A DNA stretch of 64,000 bases from Naasia lichenicola (GCF_004801885.1 NZ_SSSM01000005.1:434001-498000); one strand, 5' to 3'; counted from the first letter of the stretch, positions 38,711-47,352 are shown. Numbers and translations: made by a program. The notes: a model not told the origin generated them from the letters alone.

Positions 38711-39858
38711 CGGATCGCCGCCGCCAGCTCGATCCGCCGACCCTCCGCCGACGAGCGCAGGCCCGCCTCGACGAGCTGCAGTCCGCGGACGCCCGCAGCG
38801 AGGTCGTAAGCGTGCGGCCGGCCGGCGACGACATCGGTCAGGAAGCTCTCCCACTGTGCGCGGAATCCGTTGCCGAACTCCTGGTTGTCGGGGATCGCCG
38901 TCCACTGCGAGCGGAAGTCCTGGTCGGTGGGCAAGTCGGGGTTCCAGACCGGCTTGGGAGTGCTGACGCGCGGCTGGATCCTGCACTCGAAGAGACCGGC
39001 GACGGCCGAGCCGTGCGTCCCGTCGACCTGGAACTCGACGAGCTCACCGCGATCCACACGCACCGTCCAGCTCGAGTTGATCTGGGCGATGATGTCGCCC
39101 TCGAGCTCGAAGATGCCGTAGGCCGCGTCGTCGGCTGTGGCGGTGTAGCTGTTGCCCTGCTCGTCCCAGCGTTCGCGGATGTGGGTGACCGAGCGGCTGG
39201 AGACGGCCTCGACGCGGCCGAAGAGGTTCTCGAGCACGTAGTTCCAGTGGCAGTACATGTCGAGGGTGATGCCCCCGCCGTCGGCCGCGCGGTAGTTCCA
39301 ACTCGGCCGCTGGGCGGGCACGAGGTCGCCCTCGAAGACCCAGTAGCCGAACTCGCCGCGGACGGAGAGCAGCTGTCCGAAGAAGCCCGAGTCGATGAGC
39401 CGCTTGAGCTTGATCAATCCCGGAAGATAGAGCTTGTCGTGCACCACTCCGTTGACGATTCCTGCGGAGCGGGCCGCCTCGACCAGCTCGAGGCCGTCGG
39501 CCACCGAGTCGGCGATCGGCTTCTCGGTATAGATGTGCTTGCCGGCTGCGATCGCCTGCAGGATGGCCGCCTTGCGCGCCGAGGTCACCTGCGCGTCGAA
39601 GTAGATCGACGCGCTGTCGTCGGCGAGTGCAAGGGACAGGCTGTCGGTGTAGTCGGCGATCCCGTGCCGATCCGCCAGCTCCGCCAGCTTCTCGAGGTTG
39701 CGGCCGACAAGGATCGGCTCGACCTGGATGCGATCGCCCGAGGGGAGCAGCACTCCCCCATCGGCGCGGATGGCCAGTATCGAGCGCACCAGGTGCTGGC
39801 GATAGCCCATCCGCCCCGTCACGCCGTTCATGATGATGCGGACCGTCTGAGTGGACAT
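38707..39858 (-). CDS. Gfo/Idh/MocA oxidoreductase, LacI-controlled operon
   Basis: A 383-residue NAD(P)-dependent dehydrogenase-like protein. Near the N-terminus is IIMNGVTGRMGYRQHLVRS, a variant Rossmann loop. IYTEKPIADS is the conserved EKP motif, and DGGGITLDMYCHWNY carries the likely catalytic histidine. MSTQTVR at 39858 has AGGAGG just upstream. It starts the operon Gfo/Idh - DUF993 - epimerase, whose promoter holds a perfect GGAAAGCGCTTTCC LacI operator. Confidence 0.9.
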   Translation of the reverse strand: MSTQTVRIIMNGVTGRMGYRQHLVRSILAIRADGGVLLPSGDRIQVEPILVGRNLEKLAELADRHGIADYTDSLSLALADDSASIYFDAQVTSARKAAILQAIAAGKHIYTEKPIADSVADGLELVEAARSAGIVNGVVHDKLYLPGLIKLKRLIDSGFFGQLLSVRGEFGYWVFEGDLVPAQRPSWNYRAADGGGITLDMYCHWNYVLENLFGRVEAVSSRSVTHIRERWDEQGNSYTATADDAAYGIFELEGDIIAQINSSWTVRVDRGELVEFQVDGTHGSAVAGLFECRIQPRVSTPKPVWNPDLPTDQDFRSQWTAIPDNQEFGNGFRAQWESFLTDVVAGRPHAYDLAAGVRGLQLVEAGLRSSAEGRRIELAAAIR

Positions 39859-39888
39859 GACGCCTCCTGTGATCGCGGCCATCCGGCT

Positions 39889-39934
39889 GGAAAGCGCTTT
39901 CCGCACTATAGGGAATCAGTGAATAAGAGGGCAA
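39889..39934 (-). promoter_or_regulatory. Promoter and LacI operator of the DUF993 operon
   Basis: Minus-strand -35 TTGCCC (39934-39929), 18-bp spacer, -10 TATAGT (39910-39905), followed directly by the perfect palindrome GGAAAGCGCTTTCC (39902-39889) over the transcription start. This is the classical layout for LacI-type repression. Confidence 0.7.
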
Positions 39935-39968
39935 GAGCGGGTTGCCGAGTCAGTCGAGGGAAGAGCGC

Positions 39969-41021
39969 CTAGAGCGGCGGGGTGCTCTCGCGGAGGCGGA
40001 CCACGCCGCGGACGTCGTCCGCCTCGGGAGAGGAAGAATCGGGGGAGGGATCGGCGAGAGCGAGCTCGAGCGCCTGGACGCCGATGTCGAAGAGGGGCAA
40101 GGCCACCGTCGTCAGAGCGGGGCGGACGTCCTGGAGCAGGGGGATGTCATCGAATCCCGCCACTGCGATGTCCCGCCCAGGCATCCTGCCCTGGGAGATG
40201 AGAGCGGTCATCGCGCCGACGGCCATCACGTCGGTGACCGCGAACACGCAGGCCCCGGGATGATTCAGTCCCTGAAGCTCGAGGACTGCGGCATGCCCGC
40301 CGTCTCGGGTGAGTGGGCCGTGCACGATCTCCACCGAGGATGCTGCGATGCCGCCCGACGCGAGTCCTTCGGCGAAGCCGTCCACTCGCGCGCGAGCGGT
40401 GGCGAGATCCGACGGACCACCCAGGATCGAGAAGCGGGTGTAGCCGAGGTGGATCAGCGAGCGCGCCAGCTCCCGGGCGCCCGCCCGGTTCTGCACGCGG
40501 ACGACCCGAGCCGCCGAGCCGCCCGTGTCCGCCCCGATGAACGAGACGCGGCCGCCCCGAGCCTCGTAACCGGCCAGCTCCTCGAGGAGCAGCTCCTCGC
40601 CGGCCGAGTCGAGATGGCGGCTCGCGGCGAGCAGGATCGCGAGCGGTCGCTTCGGCCGCAGCGCCGCAACCGCCTCGTGCTCGGCGAGGCCCCCCGGTCC
40701 TGTGGTGGTGATGATGACGGTGAGGCGCAGGCGACTCGCCGCCGCGCTCACGCCTGCTGCGATAGCCGAGAAATACGGATCGGCGATGTCGCCGACCACG
40801 AGCGCTACCGTCTGGCTCGCCCCGCGGGCCATGGACTGCGCCTGCTCGTCGACGACGTAGCCGAGCAGGCGCGATGAGGCGAGCACCCGATCGCGCAGAT
40901 CGGGCTGCACCTGCCGTGTACTGCCGTTGATCACTCGCGACGCGGTCGCGAGCGAGACCTGGGCATGCGAGGCCACATCGGCGAGCGTGACGCTCGGGCT
41001 GCGGCCGGATCGGCTCACCAT
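39969..41021 (-). CDS. LacI-family transcriptional regulator of the DUF993/ALDH regulon
   Basis: A 350-residue LacI repressor: helix-turn-helix SVTLADVASHAQVSLATASRVI near the N-terminus, then the hinge and a periplasmic-binding-protein-like domain (VALVVGDIADPYFSAIAAGV, AVAGFDDIPLLQDVRPALTTV). MVSRSGR at 41021 is chosen; the frame is open to 41165 but with arginine-rich non-family sequence. It lies between the DUF993 operon and the ALDH gene, each carrying a GGAAAGCGCTTNCC operator, so it probably controls both. Confidence 0.9.
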   Translation of the reverse strand: MVSRSGRSPSVTLADVASHAQVSLATASRVINGSTRQVQPDLRDRVLASSRLLGYVVDEQAQSMARGASQTVALVVGDIADPYFSAIAAGVSAAASRLRLTVIITTTGPGGLAEHEAVAALRPKRPLAILLAASRHLDSAGEELLLEELAGYEARGGRVSFIGADTGGSAARVVRVQNRAGARELARSLIHLGYTRFSILGGPSDLATARARVDGFAEGLASGGIAASSVEIVHGPLTRDGGHAAVLELQGLNHPGACVFAVTDVMAVGAMTALISQGRMPGRDIAVAGFDDIPLLQDVRPALTTVALPLFDIGVQALELALADPSPDSSSPEADDVRGVVRLRESTPPL

Positions 41022-41185
41022 CGCTCGCACGTCGACTCGCGGGTGCTCGGATCGAGCGGTGACGGGCCGTCCGGTTCGCGCGCGTCGGCGCAGAGACCCG
41101 ACACGACCGGCGACATCTCGCGCACTCGCTCCCCTTCCTCGCGACGACCAGGGTACAGGCGACACTGGCGGGGACCCGGCCTCGC

Positions 41186-41245
41186 TTGACGGTGGGCGGG
41201 CGGAGTCCTATGGTCGGGAATCAGGACAGCGGGAAAGCGCTTACC
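41186..41245 (+). promoter_or_regulatory. Promoter and LacI operator of the aldehyde dehydrogenase gene
   Basis: -35 TTGACG (41186-41191), 17-bp spacer, -10 TATGGT (41209-41214), and GGAAAGCGCTTACC (41232-41245), one mismatch from the operator at 39889-39902, placed about +11 to +24. A GAGGTG site precedes the GTG start at 41274. Confidence 0.7.
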
Positions 41246-41273
41246 GGCAACCGACACGATGAGGTGAACGCGA

Positions 41274-42647
41274 GTGATCGCAACCGTCGACCCTACGACC
41301 GGAACCGTGCTGAAGGAGTTCGCCGCACATACGGCGGAAGAGGTCGAGCAGCGGATCGCCGCGGCGGACGCCGCCTACCGCGCGCTTGCATCGACCACCT
41401 TCGCCCAGCGAGCCGAATGGATGTGCGCCGCCGCCGACATCTTGGAGGCGGAGGTCGACGAGGTCGCATCGCTCATCACCACCGAGATGGGCAAGACCAT
41501 CGGGACGGCCCGCTACGAGACGCTCAAGTCGGCGACCGGCATGCGCCACTTCGCGGACAACGCCGAGCGCTATCTCGCTGTTGAGCATCCGGTCGACGCC
41601 TCCTCGGCGGGCGCCTCGTCGCTGTCGGTCCGCTTCGACCCCATCGGAGTGGTCCTCGCCGTCATGCCCTGGAACTACCCGCTCTGGCAGACCATCCGAT
41701 TCGCTGCGCCAGCGCTGATGGCGGGCAACACCGGGCTGCTGAAGCACGCCTCGAATGTGCCGCAGAGTGCCCTGTATCTCGGCGAACTGTTCGAGCGAGG
41801 CGGGTTCCCGCACGGCTCGTTCCAGACCCTGCTCATCGAGGGATCGCAGGTGGCGCCCCTGCTCGACGACCGTCGGATCCGCGCGGCGACGCTCACGGGG
41901 TCGGTTGCCGCGGGGGCATCGGTGGCCGAAGCCGCAGGCCGAAACGTCAAGAAGACGGTGCTGGAGCTCGGCGGGACGGACGTCTTCGTCGTGCTGCCCT
42001 CCGCCGATGTCGCTCGGGCGGCGGAGTTCGGGGTCAACGCCCGGGTGCAGAACTCGGGGCAGTCGTGCATCGCGTCGAAGCGCTACTACGTGCACACCGA
42101 CGTCTACGACGAGTTCTCGGAATCGTTCGTCCTCAGGATGGGTGCCACCGTGGCCGGCGACCCGCGCGATCCCGACACCACGTTCGGGCCACTCGCGACC
42201 GAGCGAGGACGGCGGGATGTGATCGAGCTGGTGCAGGACGCCGTCGACAAGGGGGCCACCGTGCTCACCGGCGGCGCGATGCCCGATGGCGCTGGATGGT
42301 TCTACCCGGCCACGGTGCTCAGCGGCGTGACGCCCGAGATGCGCATCTACCGCGAGGAGTGCTTCGGCCCCGTGGCCTGCCTCTACCGGGTCGACGATCT
42401 CGACGAGGCCATCGAGCGCGCCAACGACTCGGACTTCGGCCTCAGCTCCAGCGTGTGGACGAACGACGACGACGAGGTCGCTCGATTGGAGCGCGAGATC
42501 GTCGCCGGTGGCGTGTTCGTGAACGGACTCACGGCCTCGTTCCCCGGCGTCCCGTTCGGCGGGGTCAAGGACTCCGGCTACGGACGTGAGCTCAGCTCCA
42601 ACGGCATCCGCGAGTTCGTCAACGCCAAGACCGTCTGGAGGGCGTGA
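41274..42647 (+). CDS. NAD(P)-dependent aldehyde dehydrogenase (GabD-like)
   Basis: A 457-residue ALDH with catalytic Cys265 in NSGQSC, general base Glu231 in LELGG, the MPWNYPLWQ anchor and GGVKDSGYG near the C-terminus. It is closest in pattern to succinate-semialdehyde or related semialdehyde dehydrogenases of about 455 residues. The GTG start is supported by a GAGGTG site. Regulation by the adjacent LacI is implied by the operator. In context it could oxidise an aldehyde released by the DUF993 lyase or by the amine oxidase. Confidence 0.92.
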   Translation: MIATVDPTTGTVLKEFAAHTAEEVEQRIAAADAAYRALASTTFAQRAEWMCAAADILEAEVDEVASLITTEMGKTIGTARYETLKSATGMRHFADNAERYLAVEHPVDASSAGASSLSVRFDPIGVVLAVMPWNYPLWQTIRFAAPALMAGNTGLLKHASNVPQSALYLGELFERGGFPHGSFQTLLIEGSQVAPLLDDRRIRAATLTGSVAAGASVAEAAGRNVKKTVLELGGTDVFVVLPSADVARAAEFGVNARVQNSGQSCIASKRYYVHTDVYDEFSESFVLRMGATVAGDPRDPDTTFGPLATERGRRDVIELVQDAVDKGATVLTGGAMPDGAGWFYPATVLSGVTPEMRIYREECFGPVACLYRVDDLDEAIERANDSDFGLSSSVWTNDDDEVARLEREIVAGGVFVNGLTASFPGVPFGGVKDSGYGRELSSNGIREFVNAKTVWRA

Positions 42648-42666
42648 CGAGCCCCACGGCTCCGAA

Positions 42667-42740
42667 GTCAGGTAGCGGTCTCTCCGCGGTAGAAGGTGGC
42701 TCCCCGCTACGGAACTTTCCGTAGCGGGGAGCCACCTTTT
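42667..42740. terminator. 67-bp two-hairpin dispersed element, copy 2, with T-run
   Basis: The same element as 25994-26060 with two compensatory changes. Here pairing extends to 22 bp (42693-42714 with 42717-42738) and is followed by TT, giving CCTTTT at the 3' side: an intrinsic terminator for aldH. The reverse strand also has a T-poor end, so termination of the convergent MATE gene is less certain. Confidence 0.8.
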
Positions 42741-42765
42741 GCAGCGGCGAGCGAAGCGGCGCCGG

Positions 42766-44265
42766 TCAGGCCTCGATCTGCTCCAGCACCTCGTCGGCCC
42801 GCTCCGGGCTGCCGTCGGCGAGGCCTCTTTCGATCGCACGGCGCGACGCGATCCACATCCCGGCGCCGATGGCAACCACGAGGATCTCGCTGACCGTCAG
42901 GGACCAGATCACGCCGGCGAGGCCGAACCACAGGTTGCCGAAGATCACGATCGGGATGAACAGGACGCCCTGCGACATGCTCATCACGATCGCGGGCACC
43001 GAGCGCCCGGTCGCCTGGAACAGCGATGTGATGAGCCCCGCGAAGCCGTTGGCGATCATCGCGACCAGCTGCGCGGTGATGATCGTCGCACCGATGGCGA
43101 GCACGGACGGATCCGAGACGAAGGCGCCGAACAGCTGGTCGCGGAACAGGTAGACGGTGACCGAGAAGAAGCCGGTGATCGCGCCGACCGCGATCGCGGA
43201 GGCGCGAAGGGCGGAGCGGAGGCGGGCGCGGTCGCCCTTGCCGAACGAGTAGGCGAGCAGCGGGAGCACCCCGAGCGTGATCCCCATCACGAGGAACTCC
43301 GGGACCTGGGCGATCCGAACCGCGACTCCCATGGCGGCGAGGGGGCCGTCGCCGTAGTCCGCGGCCAGGTTGTTGAGCACCAGCGAGGTGACGATGAGGA
43401 ACGCGGACTGCAGCAGCTCGCCGACGCCGACGCCGAAGACCGGCTTCAGCACCTCGGGGGAGAGGGTGAACCAGCGCGGCGCGAGGCTGACGTGCTCGCT
43501 GTTGCGCTGCAGCCAGACGACGAAGTAGATCACGACGGCGACGTTCGAGAGGCCGATCGCGAGGGCTGCGCCGGCCACCCCCCAGTGCAGCACGAGGATG
43601 AAGACCACGTCGAAGGCCAGGTTGGCGATCGTCGATCCGATCAGGCCGATCATCACCTGGCGCGATGCGCCCTCTGCGCGCACGAGCTGCTCGAGGCAGA
43701 ACGCGGCGGCGAGCACGGGAACGAAGGCGAGCATCACGCCGACGAAGGCGCCGGTCGCGGGGACCGCGGCGCCGCTCGCGCCCAGCAGGGTGACCAGCGG
43801 ATGCAGCAGGAGCAGGCCGGCGATGCCGACGACGGCGCCGATGACGATCGCGCCCCACAGCGCGAAGGATGCGACGTGCTTGATCTCCCCCGCCTTCGCC
43901 GGCTCCTTCTCGGATGCGCCGAGCAGGCGCGAGATCAGGGCGCTGCCGCCGACGCCGAAGACGCCGCCGATCGCCATGACCAGGCCGAGCAGCGGGGTGC
44001 CGAAGGTGATGGCGGCGAGCAGGAAGGTGTCGTTCAGCGAGCCGATGAAGCCGGCGTTGATGACGTTGTAGACGGCTCCGACGATCATGGCCGCTGCCAT
44101 GGGCACGCAGAGGTGGATGAGCGCCCGGACGATCGGAGCGGACGCGAGGAACCAGCGGTTGCTGCCGACGACAGGCGCCGTCGTGCCGTCGCGCTCGCTG
44201 GCAGCGGGGGCGGATTCGGGGCGGATGGATTCGGTGCGGGTGGATTCGGGGTCGTTGGTGCTCAT
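42766..44265 (-). CDS. MATE-family multidrug efflux transporter
   Basis: Na+ or H+ driven drug exporter of 499 residues with 12 predicted transmembrane helices. The family pattern is seen in IHLCVPMAAAMIVGAVYNVINAGFIG and, in the second half, FGVGVGELLQSAFLI. The N-terminal 45 residues are charged and derive partly from a short DNA repeat (GGATTCGG units at 44213-44252). ATG 44265 has GGAGC upstream. MarR (44431-44868) is upstream on the same strand with a 165-bp gap, probably controlling this pump. Confidence 0.92.
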   Translation of the reverse strand: MSTNDPESTRTESIRPESAPAASERDGTTAPVVGSNRWFLASAPIVRALIHLCVPMAAAMIVGAVYNVINAGFIGSLNDTFLLAAITFGTPLLGLVMAIGGVFGVGGSALISRLLGASEKEPAKAGEIKHVASFALWGAIVIGAVVGIAGLLLLHPLVTLLGASGAAVPATGAFVGVMLAFVPVLAAAFCLEQLVRAEGASRQVMIGLIGSTIANLAFDVVFILVLHWGVAGAALAIGLSNVAVVIYFVVWLQRNSEHVSLAPRWFTLSPEVLKPVFGVGVGELLQSAFLIVTSLVLNNLAADYGDGPLAAMGVAVRIAQVPEFLVMGITLGVLPLLAYSFGKGDRARLRSALRASAIAVGAITGFFSVTVYLFRDQLFGAFVSDPSVLAIGATIITAQLVAMIANGFAGLITSLFQATGRSVPAIVMSMSQGVLFIPIVIFGNLWFGLAGVIWSLTVSEILVVAIGAGMWIASRRAIERGLADGSPERADEVLEQIEA

Positions 44266-44430
44266 GGCTGCTCCATTCGGGCAGGGCGCCCTGTCGGACG
44301 GAGTGCCGGGTGTTCGGTGATGGGGTGCGCGTCGCGGTTCGGGCGCGCTCGAGGACACGCCGACGGACGCCGGCGCGGCGGGGATGCAGGGCGCCGGAGT
44401 CGGCGCGGTCAGCTGCAGGTCAGCAGCGAC

Positions 44431-44868
44431 TCAGTCGCGGCTGGGGCGAGGCAGGTGATCGGTGATCTTGCTCAGCAGGGCGTGCAGAGTGTCGCGCTCG
44501 GTCTGATCGAGGGGGGCGAGGATGATCTCATCGGCCGCGGCCATCGCCTGCTCGAAGCCGGTGATCAGCTGGATGCCCTCGGGGGTGGCGTAGACGCGCT
44601 TGCTGCGTTCATCGCCGTCGGATCGGCGCTCGACGAGGCCGCGGCGCTCGAGGCCCTGCAGGAGGCTCGACACGCTGGCGGCACTGGTGCGGGTCATCTG
44701 CGCGATGTCGCGCTGGATGGATCCGGGATTCGCTTCGAGGAAGCCCAGTGCGAACGCCTGCTCGTGACTGAGCTCGCGGGCGCGCACCCAGTCCTGTCCG
44801 GCCTTCATCTGCGCCCAGCCGACCCAGCGCAGCAGGCCGAGCGTGGTCGTGAGTTCCGGTGCTTCCAT
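44431..44868 (-). CDS. MarR-family regulator of the MATE pump
   Basis: A 145-residue winged-helix regulator (ELSHEQAFALGFLEANPGSIQ, QMTRTSAASVSSLLQGLERRG recognition region, SDGDERSKRVYATPEG wing). MEAPELT at 44868 is chosen because TAGATT lies 7 nt upstream and overlaps two palindromes (44878-44898); a longer start at 44904 would run through the operator. It probably represses itself and the downstream MATE gene. Confidence 0.9.
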   Translation of the reverse strand: MEAPELTTTLGLLRWVGWAQMKAGQDWVRARELSHEQAFALGFLEANPGSIQRDIAQMTRTSAASVSSLLQGLERRGLVERRSDGDERSKRVYATPEGIQLITGFEQAMAAADEIILAPLDQTERDTLHALLSKITDHLPRPSRD

Positions 44869-44877
44869 AATCAGGAA

Positions 44878-44898
44878 TCTAACTGTTAGATATCTAAC
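44878..44898. promoter_or_regulatory. MarR operator, overlapping palindromes
   Basis: GTTAGATATCTAAC (44885-44898) is a perfect 14-bp palindrome and TCTAACTGTTAGA (44878-44890) overlaps it as a 13-bp one. Both cover the minus-strand -10 (TAGATT) of marR, as expected for autorepression. Confidence 0.7.
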
Positions 44899-44935
44899 TG
44901 TCAATCCTCTAAGAGAAATTGCCGCAGCCCGCCTG

Positions 44936-44986
44936 TTGCGCAGCCGGTACCTAGCGTTACTATCTACCAGTAGTCAGTGACACTGA
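44936..44986 (+). promoter_or_regulatory. Promoter and palindrome of the PadR operon
   Basis: -35 TTGCGC (44936-44941), 16-bp spacer, -10 TACTAT (44958-44963). TCAGTG-A-CACTGA (44974-44986) lies just after the start point and is a good PadR operator candidate. Confidence 0.5.
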
Positions 44987-45002
44987 GTAGCGAGGGAAGC
45001 CG

Positions 45003-45386
45003 ATGCCGAAGCAGTTGACGGAGATGCTCAAGGGAACGCTCGAGGGCGTAGTGCTCGCCGTGCTGGCTGGACGCGCTGCCTACGGATACGAGATCACGAC
45101 CTGGCTGCGTGAGCAGGGCTTCGCCGACATCGCCGAGGGCACGATCTACGCGCTGCTGCTGCGGATCGAGCAGCGCGGTCTCGTCGATGTCGAGAAGCGG
45201 CCGTCCGAGAAGGGACCGCCTCGCAAGGTCTACTCGCTGAACGCGCAGGGCGGCGAGTACCTCGATGAGTTCTGGAGGACGTGGGCCTTTCTCACCGAGC
45301 GACTCGAACGGCTCCGCTCCGGGCAGGAGTCAGAACACGCACAACAGCAGGAATCACAGGGACGACAGCAAGAGGAAGGCATCTGA
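45003..45386 (+). CDS. PadR-family transcriptional regulator
   Basis: A 127-residue winged-helix repressor (LKGTLEGVVLAVLAGRAAYGYEI, GTIYALLLRIEQRGLV, SEKGPPRKVYSLN wing). The C-terminus is a short Gln/Glu-rich tail. It starts an operon PadR - DUF1048 - ABC ATPase - ABC permease, a common actinobacterial drug-export module in which PadR senses the drug. The next ATG is 1 bp after its stop codon. Confidence 0.92.
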   Translation: MPKQLTEMLKGTLEGVVLAVLAGRAAYGYEITTWLREQGFADIAEGTIYALLLRIEQRGLVDVEKRPSEKGPPRKVYSLNAQGGEYLDEFWRTWAFLTERLERLRSGQESEHAQQQESQGRQQEEGI

Positions 45387-45387
45387 C

Positions 45388-45774
45388 ATGGCGAACATCA
45401 TCGAGAAGCTGGTCGGCGATCTGGGCGACAAGCGGATCTATCGCGAGTACAAGCAGAGGGTGAAGGCGCTGCCCGACGGGTACCGTCAGGCGGCGAACGC
45501 GCTCGAGCGCTACCTGCTCAACCTCGGACCGACCGACGACGGCAAGAGCCTGATCGCCATGCTGTCCGATCTCGCCGACCTGTTCGAGCAGAGCGCTGCC
45601 GCGGGCACTCCGGTGCGGGATGTCGTCGGAGCAGACCCTGCCGACTTCGCCGACACGTTCATGGAGAACTACGGCGGCGGAAGCTGGATCCGCAAGGAGC
45701 GCGCTCGGCTCGCCAACGCCATCGATCAGGCCGCCGGCGGGCCGACCGCCGAAGCCCCGGGGACCGAACGATGA
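45388..45774 (+). CDS. DUF1048 protein
   Basis: A 128-residue mostly helical cytosolic protein (IYREYKQRVKALPDGYRQAANALERYLLN, LADLFEQSAAAGTPVRDVVG). DUF1048 proteins nearly always follow a PadR regulator and precede an ABC exporter; function unknown, perhaps an accessory sensor. ATG 45388 directly follows padR, and the stop overlaps the ATPase start (ATGA at 45771-45774). Confidence 0.87.
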   Translation: MANIIEKLVGDLGDKRIYREYKQRVKALPDGYRQAANALERYLLNLGPTDDGKSLIAMLSDLADLFEQSAAAGTPVRDVVGADPADFADTFMENYGGGSWIRKERARLANAIDQAAGGPTAEAPGTER

Positions 45775-46583
45775 CGGCCGCAGCGGCCCCCGCGCTCCGG
45801 GTGCGGGGGCTCAAGAAGTCGTTCAAGGACCTGCAGGTGCTCCGCGGGGTCGACTTCGAGGTGGCCCGCGGCGGCATCTTCGCGCTGCTCGGGTCGAACG
45901 GCGCGGGCAAGACGACCGTCGTGCGGATCCTGTCGACACTGCTGGCGGCCGACGCGGGCACGGCAGAGGTGACCGGCATCGACGTGCGCACCCGAGCGGC
46001 GGAGGCGCGCGCCGCGATCAGCCTGACCGGCCAGTTCGCCGCCGTCGACGAGATCCTCACCGGCCGCGAGAATCTGCTGCTCGTGGCGAAGCTCCGTCAT
46101 GTCGACGACCCGGGCGCGATCGCGGACGGCCTGCTCGACAGGTTCTCGCTCTCGGCGGCGGCCGGGCGGCGGGTCGCGACGTACTCCGGCGGCATGCGGC
46201 GCCGCCTCGACATCGCGATGAGCCTTATCGGCGAACCTTCGGTGGTCTTCCTCGACGAGCCGACGACGGGGTTGGACCCCGAGTCGCGGCTCGAGGTATG
46301 GAGCTCCATTCGGGCGCTCGCCGCCCAGGGCACGACGGTGCTGCTCACCACCCAGTACCTCGAAGAGGCGGAGCAGCTGGCCGATCGGATCGCGATCCTG
46401 CACGAGGGACGCATCATCGTCGACGGCACCCTCGCGGAGCTCAAGCGGCTGCTGCCGCCCGCCAAGGTCGAGTACATCGAGAAGCAGCCGACCCTCGAGG
46501 ACGTGTTCTTCGCCATCGTGGGAACGAGACACGACGCTGCTGCCACCAACGAGGGCGACGCACGCGAAGGCGGTCGGCGATGA
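45771..46583 (+). CDS. ABC transporter ATP-binding protein (DrrA-like)
   Basis: A 270-residue ATPase with Walker A GSNGAGKTT near residue 43, Q-loop in SLTGQF, signature YSGGMRRRL, Walker B VVFLDEPTTGLDP, and an H-loop that is replaced by Q (LLTTQYLEE), as in DrrA-type drug exporters. The C-terminal PTLEDVF is also typical of that class. It pairs with the following permease (ATGA overlap) as an exporter of drugs or lipids. Confidence 0.93.
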   Translation: MTAAAAPALRVRGLKKSFKDLQVLRGVDFEVARGGIFALLGSNGAGKTTVVRILSTLLAADAGTAEVTGIDVRTRAAEARAAISLTGQFAAVDEILTGRENLLLVAKLRHVDDPGAIADGLLDRFSLSAAAGRRVATYSGGMRRRLDIAMSLIGEPSVVFLDEPTTGLDPESRLEVWSSIRALAAQGTTVLLTTQYLEEAEQLADRIAILHEGRIIVDGTLAELKRLLPPAKVEYIEKQPTLEDVFFAIVGTRHDAAATNEGDAREGGRR

Positions 46584-47347
46584 GCATCCACTTCATCGGC
46601 GATACCGCGGTGCTGACCGGGCGCTCACTGCGCCACATCAGCCGCAGCCTCGACACCATCGTCACCACGGCCGTGATGCCGATCGGGTTCCTGCTGCTGT
46701 TCGTCTTCGTGTTCGGCAGCGCGATCGACACCGGATCGGCATCCGGCTCGTACGTCGACTACCTGCTGCCGGGCATCCTGCTGATCACCATCGCGACCGG
46801 CATCTCCTACACCGCCTATCGGCTGTTCCAGGACCTGCAGGGCGGCATCTTCGAGCGCTTCTCGTCGATGCCGATCGCCCGCTCGTCGGTGCTCTGGGCG
46901 CACGTGCTCACCTCGCTCGTGGCCAACCTCATCTCGGTCGCGGTCGTCGTGCTGGTGGCGCTGCTCATCGGCTTCCGCTCCGGCGCAGGAGTGCTGGCGT
47001 GGCTCGCGGTGGTCGGGATCCTGCTGCTGTTCACGCTCGCGCTGACCTGGATCGCCGTCATCGCGGGGCTCTCGGCGAAGTCGGTCGACGGAGCGAGCTC
47101 CTTCTCGTATCCGCTGATCTTCCTGCCGTTCATCAGCTCGGCGTTCGTCCCGACAGCGGGCATGCCCGGTCCCGTTCGCGTCTTCGCGGAGAACCAGCCG
47201 GTCACCTCGATCGTGAACGCCATCCGCAGCCTGCTGGCTCAACAGCCCGTCGGCGCGGACATCTGGGTCGCGCTGGCCTGGTGCGTCGGAATCCTCGTCG
47301 TCGCCTACGTCTTCGCCATGATCGCCTACCGCAAGCGGATCGCCTGA
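46580..47347 (+). CDS. ABC-2 type permease (DrrB-like)
   Basis: A 255-residue membrane subunit with six helices; TAYRLFQDLQGGIFERFSSMPIARS and PLIFLPFISSAFVPT are the ABC-2/DrrB signature regions. The ATG overlaps the ATPase stop. It is the last gene of the PadR operon; an imperfect hairpin follows (47353-47424). Confidence 0.92.
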   Translation: MSIHFIGDTAVLTGRSLRHISRSLDTIVTTAVMPIGFLLLFVFVFGSAIDTGSASGSYVDYLLPGILLITIATGISYTAYRLFQDLQGGIFERFSSMPIARSSVLWAHVLTSLVANLISVAVVVLVALLIGFRSGAGVLAWLAVVGILLLFTLALTWIAVIAGLSAKSVDGASSFSYPLIFLPFISSAFVPTAGMPGPVRVFAENQPVTSIVNAIRSLLAQQPVGADIWVALAWCVGILVVAYVFAMIAYRKRIA

Positions 47348-47352
47348 GCCGG

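Noticed and set aside
36588-42647. Myo-inositol (iol) operon
   Set aside because: Gfo/Idh, TIM-barrel and ALDH genes are present, but iolB, iolC, iolD and iolE-type motifs are not seen and DUF993 is not an iol gene.
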